From Paraburkholderia tropica (GTDB lineage: Bacteria > Pseudomonadota > Gammaproteobacteria > Burkholderiales > Burkholderiaceae): DNA of 64,000 nucleotides. The DNA lies in contig NZ_FNZM01000004.1 of NCBI RefSeq assembly GCF_900109265.1, positions 422,951-486,950 of the forward strand, read 5' to 3'. Shown in pieces: positions 8,247 through 22,061 of the stretch. The translations under genes and the position numbers were made by a program. Under the pieces are notes generated by a model. The model worked only from the letters and a program-made list of their open reading frames with translations, was not told the DNA's origin and searched no databases. Within the stretch, counting starts at the first letter, position 1. Every line of letters begins with the position of its first letter.

Positions 8247-8597
8247 ACCGGCATCGATTGCAATCCCTGCGCAATCCATGCGCAATCGGTGCGCATTGGC
8301 GCGCAATCGATGCACGCGCGGCGCGCGCGCCGCCGCGCAGGAAACCGGCGTCGCCGCCAGCCGGCTTGGCGGCGCGGCGATCGCGCGTCACAGGCACATG
8401 CCTTGCTGAATCCCGCATCAAGTCGCCGCGCGTCGCCGACGCTTTGGTTCCGGCCTGCTCTTGCACTACATTGAACAGGACACGCGCCATCGCCCGGCCC
8501 CGCGCGGCCCGCCCCGGCAGCCCACGGGCAACGTGATCGCATCCGGTGGTATTTCGGCCCTGCATCCACGCTGTCCGACGTATCTGGAATACGACCG
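8247..8597 (+). other. 351-base gap upstream of the glg/tre cluster
   Basis: No gene is supported. The left part contains the 11-base repeat array at 8259-8310, listed separately. The right part should contain the glgE promoter. I found no -35/-10 pair I would defend, and no strong Shine-Dalgarno ahead of the ATG at 8598. Confidence 0.5.
8259..8310. repeat. 11-base direct repeat array, consensus TGCGCAATCNN
   Basis: Units at 8268-8278 and 8279-8289 match the consensus. A diverged unit lies at 8290-8300 (TGCGCATTGGC). Shortened units flank them at 8259-8267 and 8301-8310. The spacing is close to one helical turn, and the array lies 290-340 bases before glgE. Confidence 0.7.
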
Positions 8598-11500
8598 ATG
8601 GAACCTCCTCACGCCTATGCGCCGCGGATCTACTTCGTCCATTCCGTCCTTGCCGGGCCGCTCGACGCGTGGCCCGCGCATTTCGCGCATGCGGCCTCAC
8701 TGGGCTTCGATCATGTCCTGATCGGCGCCCTGTTCGCGCCAGGCCGCTCGGGCGACGACCGCATCGTCGCCGATCATCAACGTCTGCATCCCGCGTTCGG
8801 TTCGCCGGAGCCGGTGCTGGACGCCGTGCGCCGGCTCGCGAGCGCCGCGCGCGAACGCGGCCTCACGCTGCTCGCCGATCTGACGCTCGACCGCGCGGCC
8901 GCCGACGGCGCGCTCTATGCCGGGCATCCGGAATGGTTTCATCCGTTCGAGCCCGAGGACGCGCGGCTCGATCCGCGCCACGGCCATCGCGACGCGAACG
9001 TCGCCTATGCCGATTTCGAACGCGCGGGCGCGCCGCTCGCGGTCTGGTGGACGCAGTTCGCCACGCGGCTCGCCGATGCGGGCCTCGGCGGCTTTCGCAT
9101 CGACTCGCCGCATCGCGTGCCCGCCAACGTGCTGCGCGCGATCTTCGACGGCGTGCGCGCGAGCCGTCCGCAAACGCGCTGGCTCGCCGCCACGCCAGGC
9201 CTCGCGCGCGACGCCATCGCGCAACTCGAACACGCGGGCTTCGACGCCGCGTTCACCTCGCTGCGCTGGTGGGACTTCTCGTCGAGCTGGATGGTCGAGG
9301 AGCACGAGGTGGTGCGCCGCGTGGGCTCGCCGATCGCGTTTCCCGAAGCGCCGTACGGCACGCGCTTCATCCACGATCTCGACGGCGCCACCGACGCGCG
9401 CGCGGTCGAGCGCGCCTACCGGCGCATGTTGCGCACGGCGGCGGCCACGGGCACCGGCTGGCTCGTGCCGATGGGCTTCGAATACGGCGTGGAAGAAGCC
9501 AGTGGCCACGGCGGTCCGCACGCGCACGATTACGGTGCACGCGAACCAGCGCTGAGCTGGCAGGAGATGAAAGCACGCGGACCGTTCGATCTCTCGGCCG
9601 ACATCGCGCACGCGAACGCCTTACAGCGCGAAACCCTCATCCTTCAGACCAAGGGCGAACTGCGCGCGCTCAACGGCCCCGGCGCGCCGGTCGCCGCGTT
9701 GCTGCGCGGCGATCACGCCGATCTCCGCGACGCAGGCGAAGCGCTCCTCACGCTCGTGAATCCCGCGCTCGCCGCGCCGGTGCGCGTGAACATGGCGCAC
9801 CTGCTGGCGGGCGCGCCCGGCGGCTTCACGCGCTTCGAGCCGCTCGACGCGCAGTCGCTGCGCGGCGTGCGCGAACGCTCGCCGCGCGACGCGAGCGCGA
9901 TTCCCCCGACGTTCACGCTGCCCGCGGGCGCGTGCTGGATGTTCCGCGCGCTGGCGACGCCGCTCGTCGCGCTCGCGCCGCCCGAGGACCTCGCGAAGTC
10001 GCCGACGAGCGGCCACAAGAGCGTGATCGAAGCGATCGCCGCGCCGCGCATCGCGATCGAAAGCGTGTGGCCGTCCGTCGATCACGGACGCTTCGTCGCC
10101 AAACGCATCGTGGGCGAGCAATGCGAAGTGCGCGCCGCGATTTTCGCGGAAGGCCACGACCGCATCGACGCCGCGATCCTCTGGCGCGCCGCCGACGAAA
10201 CCGCCTGGCACGAATCGCCGATGAAACCGCTGCCGCCCGCCGGCACCGACCTCTGGAGCGGCACGTTCCCGCTCGAACGCGTGGGACGTTACGAATTCGT
10301 CGTGATCGCGTGGCGCGACGACTTCGCCTCGCTCGCCGTACATCTGCAAAAGAAGCGCGACGCCAACCAGCCGGTCGATCTCGAACTCGAAGAAGCGAGC
10401 CGCCTGCTCGCGCTCGTGCTCGCGACCGCCGACACGTCGGACGATCACAGCGAAGCGCACGCGCACACCCGTGCGGCGCTCGACGCGCTCGTCAAACGCT
10501 TCGTGAGCGCCGACACCGACACGCGCTGCGCGCTGCTGGCCTTGCCCGCCACGGCCGCCGCCGTGCGCGCCGCGAATCACCGGCCGTTCCTCTCGCGCGA
10601 CGCCACGGTGCAACGCGTGGACGCCGAGCGCGCCGCTGCGCGTTTCGCGAGCTGGTACGAGATCTTCCCGCGTTCGATGAGCGACGACGAAACGCGCCAC
10701 GGCACCTTCGACGACGTGATCGCGAAAATGCCGCGCATCCGCGACATGGGTTTCGACGTGCTGTATTTCCCGCCGATCCATCCAATTGGGCTCGCGAACC
10801 GCAAGGGCCGCAACAACGCGCTGAACGCGCAGCCCGGCGACGTCGGCAGCCCGTACGCGATCGGCGCGGCCGAAGGCGGCCACACCGCCGTGCATCCGGA
10901 ACTGGGCACGCTGGAAGACTTCTGCCGCATGCTCAACGCGGCGCACGCGCACGGCCTCGAAATCGCACTCGATTTCGCGATTCAATGCTCGCCCGACCAT
11001 CCGTGGCTGAAGGCGCATCCGGGCTGGTTCGCGTGGCGTCCCGACGGCACGCTGCGCTACGCCGAAAATCCACCGAAGAAGTATCAGGACATCGTCAATC
11101 CCGAGTTCTACGCGCACGACGCCAAGCCCGAACTATGGCTCGCGCTGCGCGACGTGATCCTGTTCTGGGTCGATGCGGGCGTGCGCATTTTCCGCGTGGA
11201 CAATCCGCATACGAAACCGCTGCCGTTCTGGGAATGGATGATCGCCGACGTGCGCGCGCGCCATCCCGACGTGATCTTCCTCTCCGAAGCCTTCACGCGT
11301 CCGCGCCTCATGTACCGGCTCGCGAAGATCGGCTTTTCGCAGTCGTACACATACTTCACGTGGCGCGAATCGAAGCGCGAGTTCATCGACTATCTGACCG
11401 AACTCACGCAGAGCGAAGTGCGCGACTTCTACCGGCCCAACTTCTTCGTCAACACGCCCGATATCAACCCGCGCTATCTGCAAAGCGGCGCGCGTTCGAT

Positions 11501-12112
11501 CCACCTGATCCGCGCCGCGCTCGCCGCGCTGCTCTCGGGATTGTGGGGCGTGTATAGCGGCTTTGAATTGTGCGAAGCGCGGCCGCTGCCCAACAGCGAA
11601 GAATATCTGGATTCCGAAAAGTATCAGCTGCGTGCGTGGGACTGGAACCGGCCCGGCAATATCGTGGCGGAAATCGCGTCGCTCAATCGCATCCGGCGCG
11701 CGAATCCCGCGCTGCAATCGCATCTGGGCATCACCTTCCTCGGCGCGCACAACGACAACGTGCTGTGCTTCGAAAAGGCCACGCCGGCGCGCGACAACGT
11801 GATTGTCGTCGCGATCAACCTCGACCCGTGGAACGAGCAAGGCGCCGATATCGAACTGTCCTGGGACACCTTCCAGGCCTGGCAGATCGACGATCACGCG
11901 CGGCTCGCGGTCGTCGACGAAATGAGCGGCGAGCGCTTCGAATGGCAAAGCCGCTGGCAGCACGTGCGGCTCGATCCGCACGCGCGGCCGTTCGCGATCT
12001 GGCGCATCGCGCCGATCGACGGTCTGCCGCGCGACACCCCGCCCGACGCACTCGACGAACCGGTCGAAGGCCACCCCGAATTCAACGCGGACTTCCCTCC
12101 CGGAGGAGCCAC

Positions 12113-12116
<4 letters not shown>
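8598..12116 (+). CDS. glgE: Alpha-1,4-glucan:maltose-1-phosphate maltosyltransferase with an extra N-terminal GH13-like domain
   Basis: 1172 residues; GlgE proteins of actinobacteria are about 660-700. The C-terminal part (about 505-1150) is a full GlgE: an Ig-like N domain, then a GH13_3 barrel with [17 protein letters not shown], nucleophile Asp868 in FRVDNPHTK, acid/base Glu897 in LSEAFTRP, and the GlgE signatures [10 protein letters not shown] and [10 protein letters not shown]. GlgE adds maltosyl units from maltose-1-phosphate to alpha-1,4-glucan. Residues 1-490 form a second amylase-like barrel with GFRIDSP at 165-171 (Asp169) but no clear acid/base Glu; it is probably non-catalytic. 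First gene of the cluster; its stop overlaps the next start (ATGA). Confidence 0.93.
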
Positions 12117-15581
<3,465 letters not shown>

Positions 15582-15589
<8 letters not shown>

Positions 15590-17798
15590 GCGCGCCCCGG
15601 ACGCCGGCCTGCATCATCACGACATCGACGCGCTGATCCACGCGCGTCATCGCGATCCGTTCGCCGTGCTCGGGATGCATTGGGTCGACGGCGCGCCATA
15701 CGTGCGCGCATGGCTGCCGAACGCCTCGCGCGTGCGCGTGCTCGCGCGCGACCGCGCGCATACGCTCGGCGAACTCACGCGCGTGCATCCCGCCGGTTTG
15801 TTCGCCGGACCGATCGCGGAAGGCGTGGCGTATCGGCTCGATATCGACTGGCATGGCGTGGCGCAGGAAGTCGAAGATCCCTATTCGTTCGGCGCGCAAC
15901 TGCCGCAGGAAGCGCTGCATCGACTCGCCGACGGCGACCCGTATGCCGTGCTCGAATGCCTCGGCGCGCGGCCGCTCGTCTACGACGGCGTGCCGGGCGT
16001 GCGCTTCGCGCTGTGGGCGCCGAACGCGCAACGCGTCTCCGTGGTCGGCGACTTCAACGCGTGGGACGGACGACGCCATCCGATGCGGCTGCGTCACGAA
16101 GCGGGCGTGTGGGAACTGTTCGTGCCGCGCGTGGCCGCGGGCGCGCGCTACAAGTTCGAGATCCTCGGCGCGCGCGGCGAGGTGTTGCCGCTCAAGGCCG
16201 ATCCCTGCGCGTTCCAGACCGAAGCGCCGCCCGCCACGGCGTCGGTGGTCGCGCCCGTGGACGCGCTCGATCATTTCGCCTGGCACGATCACGACTGGCT
16301 GCAAGGGCGCGCCGAACGCCAGAACGCGCGCGCGCCGATCTCGGTGTACGAAGTGCATGCGTCGTCCTGGCTGCCCACGCAGGGCGCCGACGCGCCCGCG
16401 CCCGACTGGCGCGCGCTCGCCGACCGCCTGATTCCCTACGCGCAGGGCATGGGCTTCACGCATCTGGAATTGCTGCCGGTGGCCGAGCATCCGTTCGGCG
16501 GATCGTGGGGTTATCAGCCGCTTTCGCAGTTCGCGCCCACGGCGCGTCTCGGCTCGCCGCTCGACTTCGCGGCGTTCGTCGACCGCGCGCACGAAGCCGG
16601 GCTCGGCGTGATTCTCGACTGGGTGCCCGCGCACTTTCCGAACGACGCGCACGGCCTGATCGAATTCGACGGCACCGCGCTCTACGAACACGCCGATCCG
16701 CGCGAGGGCTATCACCCCGACTGGAACACGATGATCTACAACCTCGGCCGCCGCGAGGTGAGCGCGTTCCTGATCGCGTCGGGGCTCGCGTGGCTGATGC
16801 GCTATCACGTCGACGGCCTGCGCGTCGACGCCGTCGCTTCGATGCTCTATCGCGACTATTCTCGCGCGCAGGGCGAGTGGGTGCCGAACATGTACGGCGG
16901 CCGCGAGAATCTGGAATCGATCGCCTTCCTCAAGCGCCTCAATCACGAAACGCAGTACGTGCCGCAGCGGCCCGGCGTCATCACCATCGCCGAAGAATCG
17001 ACCGCGTGGCCGGGCGTGACCGCGCGTCCCGAGGACGGCGGCCTCGGCTTCCAGTTCAAGTGGAACATGGGCTGGATGCACGACACGCTGCACTTCATGC
17101 ACGAAGACCCCGTGCATCGCCGCTATCACCATCACGAGATGACGTTTGCGATGGTCTATGCGTGGTCCGAGCGTTTCGTGCTGCCGCTCTCGCACGACGA
17201 AGTGGTGCACGGCAAGGGCTCGCTGCTCGGCAAGATGCCCGGCGACCGCTGGCAGAAGTTCGCCAACCTGCGCGCGTATTTCGGCTTCATGTGGGCGCAT
17301 CCGGGCAAGAAACTGCTGTTCATGGGCGGCGAGTTCGGCCAGATGGCGGAGTTCGATCACGACGGCACGCCGCACTGGAATCTGCTCGACGACCCGCTGC
17401 ATCGCGGCGTGCAAGCATTGGTGCGCGACCTCAATCGTCTTTATGCCGACGAACCCGCGCTGCACGTGCTCGACACCGAGCCGGGCGGTTTCGAATGGCT
17501 CGTTTCCGACGACAGCGAGAACAGCGTGCTCGCGTGGCGGCGCGTCGACGGCGCGGGCAACGAGATCGTCGTCGTCTGCAATTTCACGCCGGTGCCGCGC
17601 CACGGTTATCGCATCGGCATGCCGCAGCCGGGGCAGTGGGAAGAAGCGCTCAACAGCGACGCGGAAGTCTACGGCGGCGCGAACATCGGCAACGGCGGGC
17701 TGGTCTCGACCGAACCGGTGCCGAGCCACGGCCAGCCGCAATCGGCGGCGCTCGTGCTGCCGCCGCTCGGCACGCTGATCCTGCGCTTGCGACGTTGA
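15582..17798 (+). CDS. glgB: 1,4-alpha-glucan branching enzyme
   Basis: 738 residues from the ATG at 15582 (GGAGGAAG upstream), overlapping the treS stop by 8 bases. An N-terminal CBM48 pair (about 20-220, with [22 protein letters not shown]) precedes the GH13_9 barrel. The nucleophile is Asp416 in [16 protein letters not shown], the acid is Glu471 in [14 protein letters not shown], and the transition-state Asp lies in [15 protein letters not shown]. The enzyme cuts alpha-1,4 chains and re-attaches them as alpha-1,6 branches. The length is normal for the E. coli type with a full N-terminus. It shapes the glucan extended by GlgE. Confidence 0.96.
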
Positions 17799-17864
17799 CA
17801 GGGGCACACGCGAAATTCATCAGGAATCCGATGCAATACAAGAATCAGCAGAAGGAGCATCGAT

Positions 17865-20072
17865 ATGGCTAACGGCATGCCCGACCGGCTGCTGCCCGGC
17901 GCGCCCTACCCGCTCGGCGCGACGTGGGACGGGCTGGGCACCAACTTCGCGGTGTTCTCGGCGCACGCGTGGCGCATCGAGCTGTGCATTTTCGACCCGA
18001 CCGGCCGCAAGGAACGCATGCGCTACAAGCTGCCCGAATGCACCGACGAAATCTGGCACGGCTATCTGCCCGACGCGCATCCGGGCACCGTGTACGGCTT
18101 TCGCGCGCACGGCCCGTATCAGCCGCACGAAGGCCATCGCTTCAATCCGCACAAGCTGCTGCTCGATCCGTACGCGCGCCGTCTCGTCGGCCAGATCCGC
18201 TGGTCCGACACGTTGTACGGCTATCGCGTGCATTCGAACCGCGCCGATCTCTCGCTCGAGCGGCGCGACTCCGCGCCCGCGATGGCCAAGGCCGTCGTCA
18301 CGCACGACACCTTCGACTGGTCGCAGGATCAGCGGCCCAACACGCCGTGGAGCGAGACCGTCATCTACGAAACGCATGTGCGCGGCATTTCGATGCTCCG
18401 CCGCGATTTGCGCAGCCATCAGCGCGGCACCTTCGCCGCGCTCGGCTCGCCGTATTTCATCGAGCATCTGCACAAGCTGGGCGTGACCGCCGTGGAGCTG
18501 CTGCCCGTGCACGCGTTTCTTTCCGAGCGCTTTCTCGTCGAGCGCGGCTTGCGCAATTACTGGGGCTATAACTCGGCGGCGTTTTTCGCGCCCGAGCCCT
18601 CGTATCTCGCGGGCCACGACACCGACGAAATGCGCATCGCGATCCGCCAGCTGCACGCGGCCGGCATCGAAGTGTTGCTCGACGTGGTCTACAACCACAC
18701 CTGCGAAGGCGGCGAAGTCGGCCCGACGATCTCCTGGCGCGGTCTCGACAACGCGAGCTATTACCGCTGCGTGCCCGGTGACGAACGCCATCTGATCAAC
18801 GACACGGGTTGCGGCAACACGCTCAATCTGTCGCATCCGCGCGTGCTGCAGATGGTCGCCGACTCGCTACGCTACTGGACCACGTCGTATCGCATCGACG
18901 GCTTTCGTTTCGATCTCGGCGTCACGCTCGGACGCGAGCCGCACGGTTTCAATCCCGACAGCGGTTTCTTCGACGTGCTGCGCCAGGACCCCGTGCTCTC
19001 GCAGGTCAAGCTGATTTCCGAGCCGTGGGACGTGGGGCCGGGCGGCTATCAGCTCGGCAATCATCCGCCCGGATTCGGCGAATGGAACGACCGCTATCGT
19101 GACAGCGTGCGCCGCTACTGGCGCGGCGCGCCCGCGCAGCGCGCCGATCTCGCCGCGCGGCTCACCGGTTCTGCCGATCTGTTCGACAAGCGCAAGCGCC
19201 GCCCGTGGGCCTCGCTGAATTTCGTGACCTCGCACGATGGCTTCACGCTCGCCGATCTCGTGTCCTACGAGCGCAAACATAACGATGCGAACGGCGAGGA
19301 GAACCGCGACGGCCACAACGAGAACTGGAGCGCGAACTGGGGCGTCGAAGGCCCGAGCGACGATCCGGCGATACTCGACACGCGCGCACGCGTCGCGCGC
19401 TCGATGTTCGCCACGCTCTGCATCGCGCTCGGCACGCCGATGATGCTGGCCGGCGACGAAACCTGCCGCACGCAGCAAGGCAACAACAACGCGTACTGCC
19501 AGGACAACGAAATGTCGTGGGTCGACTGGGCGCTCGCCGCGACGCCGCAAGGCGAAGCGATGACCGCGTTCTGCGCGCGCGCGATCGCGCTGCGCCGGGA
19601 TCATCCCTTGCTGCGCGAAGCACGGTTCCTGTTCGGCGACCGCGAGGTGATGCCCGACGTGCACGACATCGACTGGTTCGACGAACACGGCGAGCGGCTC
19701 ACGCCCGCGGCGTGGCAGGACCCCGAAGCGCGCGCGTTCGCGGTGCGGCGCGCGGGCCCGGGACTCGACGGCGAAATCGAAGTATTGTTGATGATGCTGA
19801 ACGCGTCCTCGCAGGCGGTGACGTTCAGCACGCCCGCGCCGCGCCTCGCGTGGAGCGCGCTGCTCGACACCGCGCACCCCGAGGACGCGCCGCACGCGCT
19901 CTACGACGCCAGCTTCGAAGTCGCCGCGCACGCGCTGGTGGTGTTGTGCGCGCGGCCCGCGCACGGCGCGCACGCGGCGCACGAGAGCGGGCACGACGGC
20001 GCCGCGTCCGCGAGGACGCCGCCGCCCGACCCGCGCCAGCCGCACGCCGCGCAGGAAAACGCAGCTCGATAG
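17865..20072 (+). CDS. glgX: Glycogen debranching enzyme (isoamylase type)
   Basis: 735 residues. The CBM48-like N-terminus (LGATWDGLGTNFAVFSAHA) is followed by the isoamylase GH13_11 barrel: nucleophile Asp350 in GFRFDLGVTLGRE, acid Glu386 in LISEPWDVGPGGYQLG, and the motif FVTSHDGFTLADLVSYE. GlgX hydrolyses alpha-1,6 branches of short outer chains, releasing linear malto-oligosaccharides suited to the TreY and MalQ encoded downstream. GAAGGAG precedes the start by 6 bases. It lies 66 bases after glgB and 27 before treZ. The last ~45 residues are His/Ala/Gly rich and probably dispensable. Confidence 0.95.
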   Translation: MANGMPDRLLPGAPYPLGATWDGLGTNFAVFSAHAWRIELCIFDPTGRKERMRYKLPECTDEIWHGYLPDAHPGTVYGFRAHGPYQPHEGHRFNPHKLLLDPYARRLVGQIRWSDTLYGYRVHSNRADLSLERRDSAPAMAKAVVTHDTFDWSQDQRPNTPWSETVIYETHVRGISMLRRDLRSHQRGTFAALGSPYFIEHLHKLGVTAVELLPVHAFLSERFLVERGLRNYWGYNSAAFFAPEPSYLAGHDTDEMRIAIRQLHAAGIEVLLDVVYNHTCEGGEVGPTISWRGLDNASYYRCVPGDERHLINDTGCGNTLNLSHPRVLQMVADSLRYWTTSYRIDGFRFDLGVTLGREPHGFNPDSGFFDVLRQDPVLSQVKLISEPWDVGPGGYQLGNHPPGFGEWNDRYRDSVRRYWRGAPAQRADLAARLTGSADLFDKRKRRPWASLNFVTSHDGFTLADLVSYERKHNDANGEENRDGHNENWSANWGVEGPSDDPAILDTRARVARSMFATLCIALGTPMMLAGDETCRTQQGNNNAYCQDNEMSWVDWALAATPQGEAMTAFCARAIALRRDHPLLREARFLFGDREVMPDVHDIDWFDEHGERLTPAAWQDPEARAFAVRRAGPGLDGEIEVLLMMLNASSQAVTFSTPAPRLAWSALLDTAHPEDAPHALYDASFEVAAHALVVLCARPAHGAHAAHESGHDGAASARTPPPDPRQPHAAQENAAR

Positions 20073-20099
20073 CTCTGGAATCTGCTACAGGAATCGGCC

Positions 20100-22061
20100 A
20101 TGTCCCCGCTTTCGCATGATTCGCCCATCCGCCACTATTCGCATTGCCTGCCGTTCGGCGCGCAGTTGACGGGCGTCGCGCCGGGCAAACCGCACACGCG
20201 CTTTCGCTTCTGGGCGCCGTCGTGCAGCGCGGTGCAGATCGTCTTCGAGACGGCCGACGGCAGCGCCGCCGCGAGCGCGCCGCTCGACATGACGCCCTCG
20301 CATAACGGCTGGTTCGAGGCGCAGGCGCCGTGCGCGCCGGGCGCCTTGTACCGCTACCGGATCGACGGACAACAACTCGTGCCCGACCCCGCTTCGCGCT
20401 TTCAGCCGCAAGGCGTACACGGCCCGAGCCAGGTCGTTGATGCGCGCGCGTTCGCCTGGCGCCACGCGAACTGGCAAGGCCGTCCGTGGGAAGAAACCGT
20501 GCTCTACGAGCTGCATGTGGGCGCGCTGGGCGGCTACGCGGGCGTGATGAACCGCCTGCCCGCGCTCGCGGAACTCGGCGTCACCGCCATCGAACTGATG
20601 CCGCTGAACGACTTTCCCGGCGAACGCGGCTGGGGCTACGACGTCGTGCTGCCCTACGCGCCGCACGCGGCCTACGGCACGCCCGACGAACTCAAGGCGC
20701 TGATCGACGCCGCCCACGGTCACGGCCTGCAGGTGCTGCTCGACGTGGTCTACAACCACTTCGGCCCGGACGGGAACTGGCTCGGCCAGTACGCGAAGCC
20801 CTTTTTCAAGGCCGGAAAACGCACGCCGTGGGGCGATGCGCTCGACTTCGAGCGTCCCGAAGTGCGCGACTTCTACAGCGACAACGCGCTCTACTGGCTC
20901 AACGAATATCGCTTCGACGGACTGCGACTCGACGCCGTGCACGCCATCGACAATCCCGACTGGCTGCGCGAACTCGCCGACCACGTGCGCGCGCGCGTGG
21001 AGCCCGGCCGTCACGTCCATCTCGTGCTCGAAAACGAGCACAACGAAGCGAATCTGCTGGAATCGCATTTCACCGCACAATGGAACGACGACGCGCATCA
21101 CACGCTGCACGTGATGCTCACCGGCGAATCGGAGGGCTATTACCGCGCGTTCGCCGAGCATCCGATCGCGCAGCTGGCGCGCGTGCTCGGCGAGGGCTTC
21201 GCCTATCAGGGCGAGCCTTCACCGGTGCACGACGGCCGGCCGCGCGGCGAGCCGAGCGCGCATCTGTCGCCCACCTCGTTCGTGATGTTCCTGCAGAACC
21301 ACGATCAGATCGGCAACCGTGCGTTCGGCGACCGTCTGCGCACGCTCGCCAACGACGACGACGCGCTGCGCGCAGCCACGGCCTTGCTGCTGCTCTCGCC
21401 ACAGATTCCGCTGCTGTTCATGGAAGAGGAATACGGCTCGACGCAACCGTTCCAGTTCTTCACCGCCTTCGAAGGCGATCTCGCGGATGCGGTGCGCGAA
21501 GGCCGTCGGCGTGAATTCAAGGCGTTTGCCGCCTTCACCGACGCCACGCGCCGCGAGCAGATCCCCGATCCGAACGACGTGCGCACGTTCGAGAACTCGT
21601 CGCCGCCCGTACAGTCGCCCGAGCAGTCGTCCAATGCGCCGCTCGACGGCGACCGGCTCGACTGGATGCACTTCTACAAGTCGGCGCTCGCGGTGCGCGC
21701 GCGTTTGCTGATGCCGCGTCTGCGTCACGCGCGCGCGCTCGGCGCCACCGTGCTCGCCGACGATCGCCATGACGGCGGCGGCGACGGCAACACGCCGCGC
21801 CGCGCGGCGCTGATCGCGCGCTGGCGTCTCGACGACGGCGAGATCTACACGATCGCGTTGAATCTCGGCCACGAATGCGTGCGCCTCGAACGCGCGCCCG
21901 AAGGCATGGTCGTGTTCGAAACGCCGCCGCGCGCACGCGATCTCACCGACAACGGCGTGCTGCCCGAGCGCGCGTGCGTGGCCTGGCTGACCGGCGACGT
22001 GCCCGATTACGCGCTGCATCACGATGCACGCGAAGTCCGCCGCGAGGAGCCGCACGCATGA
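20100..22061 (+). CDS. treZ: Malto-oligosyltrehalose trehalohydrolase
   Basis: 653 residues. An N-terminal beta domain (RFRFWAPSCSAVQIVFE) precedes the GH13_10 barrel with YELHVGALGGYAGV, LDVVYNHFGPDGNWL, nucleophile Asp278 in GLRLDAVHAI, LVLENEHNEANLL (acid Glu) and FLQNHDQIGNRA. It releases trehalose from maltooligosyl-trehalose made by TreY. This TreZ has a longer region around 470-500 (a Ser/Pro/Gln-rich insert before LDWMHFYKSAL) than the archaeal enzymes. The stop overlaps the malQ start (ATGA). Confidence 0.95.
   Translation: MSPLSHDSPIRHYSHCLPFGAQLTGVAPGKPHTRFRFWAPSCSAVQIVFETADGSAAASAPLDMTPSHNGWFEAQAPCAPGALYRYRIDGQQLVPDPASRFQPQGVHGPSQVVDARAFAWRHANWQGRPWEETVLYELHVGALGGYAGVMNRLPALAELGVTAIELMPLNDFPGERGWGYDVVLPYAPHAAYGTPDELKALIDAAHGHGLQVLLDVVYNHFGPDGNWLGQYAKPFFKAGKRTPWGDALDFERPEVRDFYSDNALYWLNEYRFDGLRLDAVHAIDNPDWLRELADHVRARVEPGRHVHLVLENEHNEANLLESHFTAQWNDDAHHTLHVMLTGESEGYYRAFAEHPIAQLARVLGEGFAYQGEPSPVHDGRPRGEPSAHLSPTSFVMFLQNHDQIGNRAFGDRLRTLANDDDALRAATALLLLSPQIPLLFMEEEYGSTQPFQFFTAFEGDLADAVREGRRREFKAFAAFTDATRREQIPDPNDVRTFENSSPPVQSPEQSSNAPLDGDRLDWMHFYKSALAVRARLLMPRLRHARALGATVLADDRHDGGGDGNTPRRAALIARWRLDDGEIYTIALNLGHECVRLERAPEGMVVFETPPRARDLTDNGVLPERACVAWLTGDVPDYALHHDAREVRREEPHA

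Noticed and set aside
8546..11557. Thousand-codon arginine-rich frame in another frame of glgE, and similar frames over treS, glgB and asd
   Set aside because: Extremely Arg/Ala-rich translation is typical of shifted frames over GC-rich genes; the real genes in these places have clear families.
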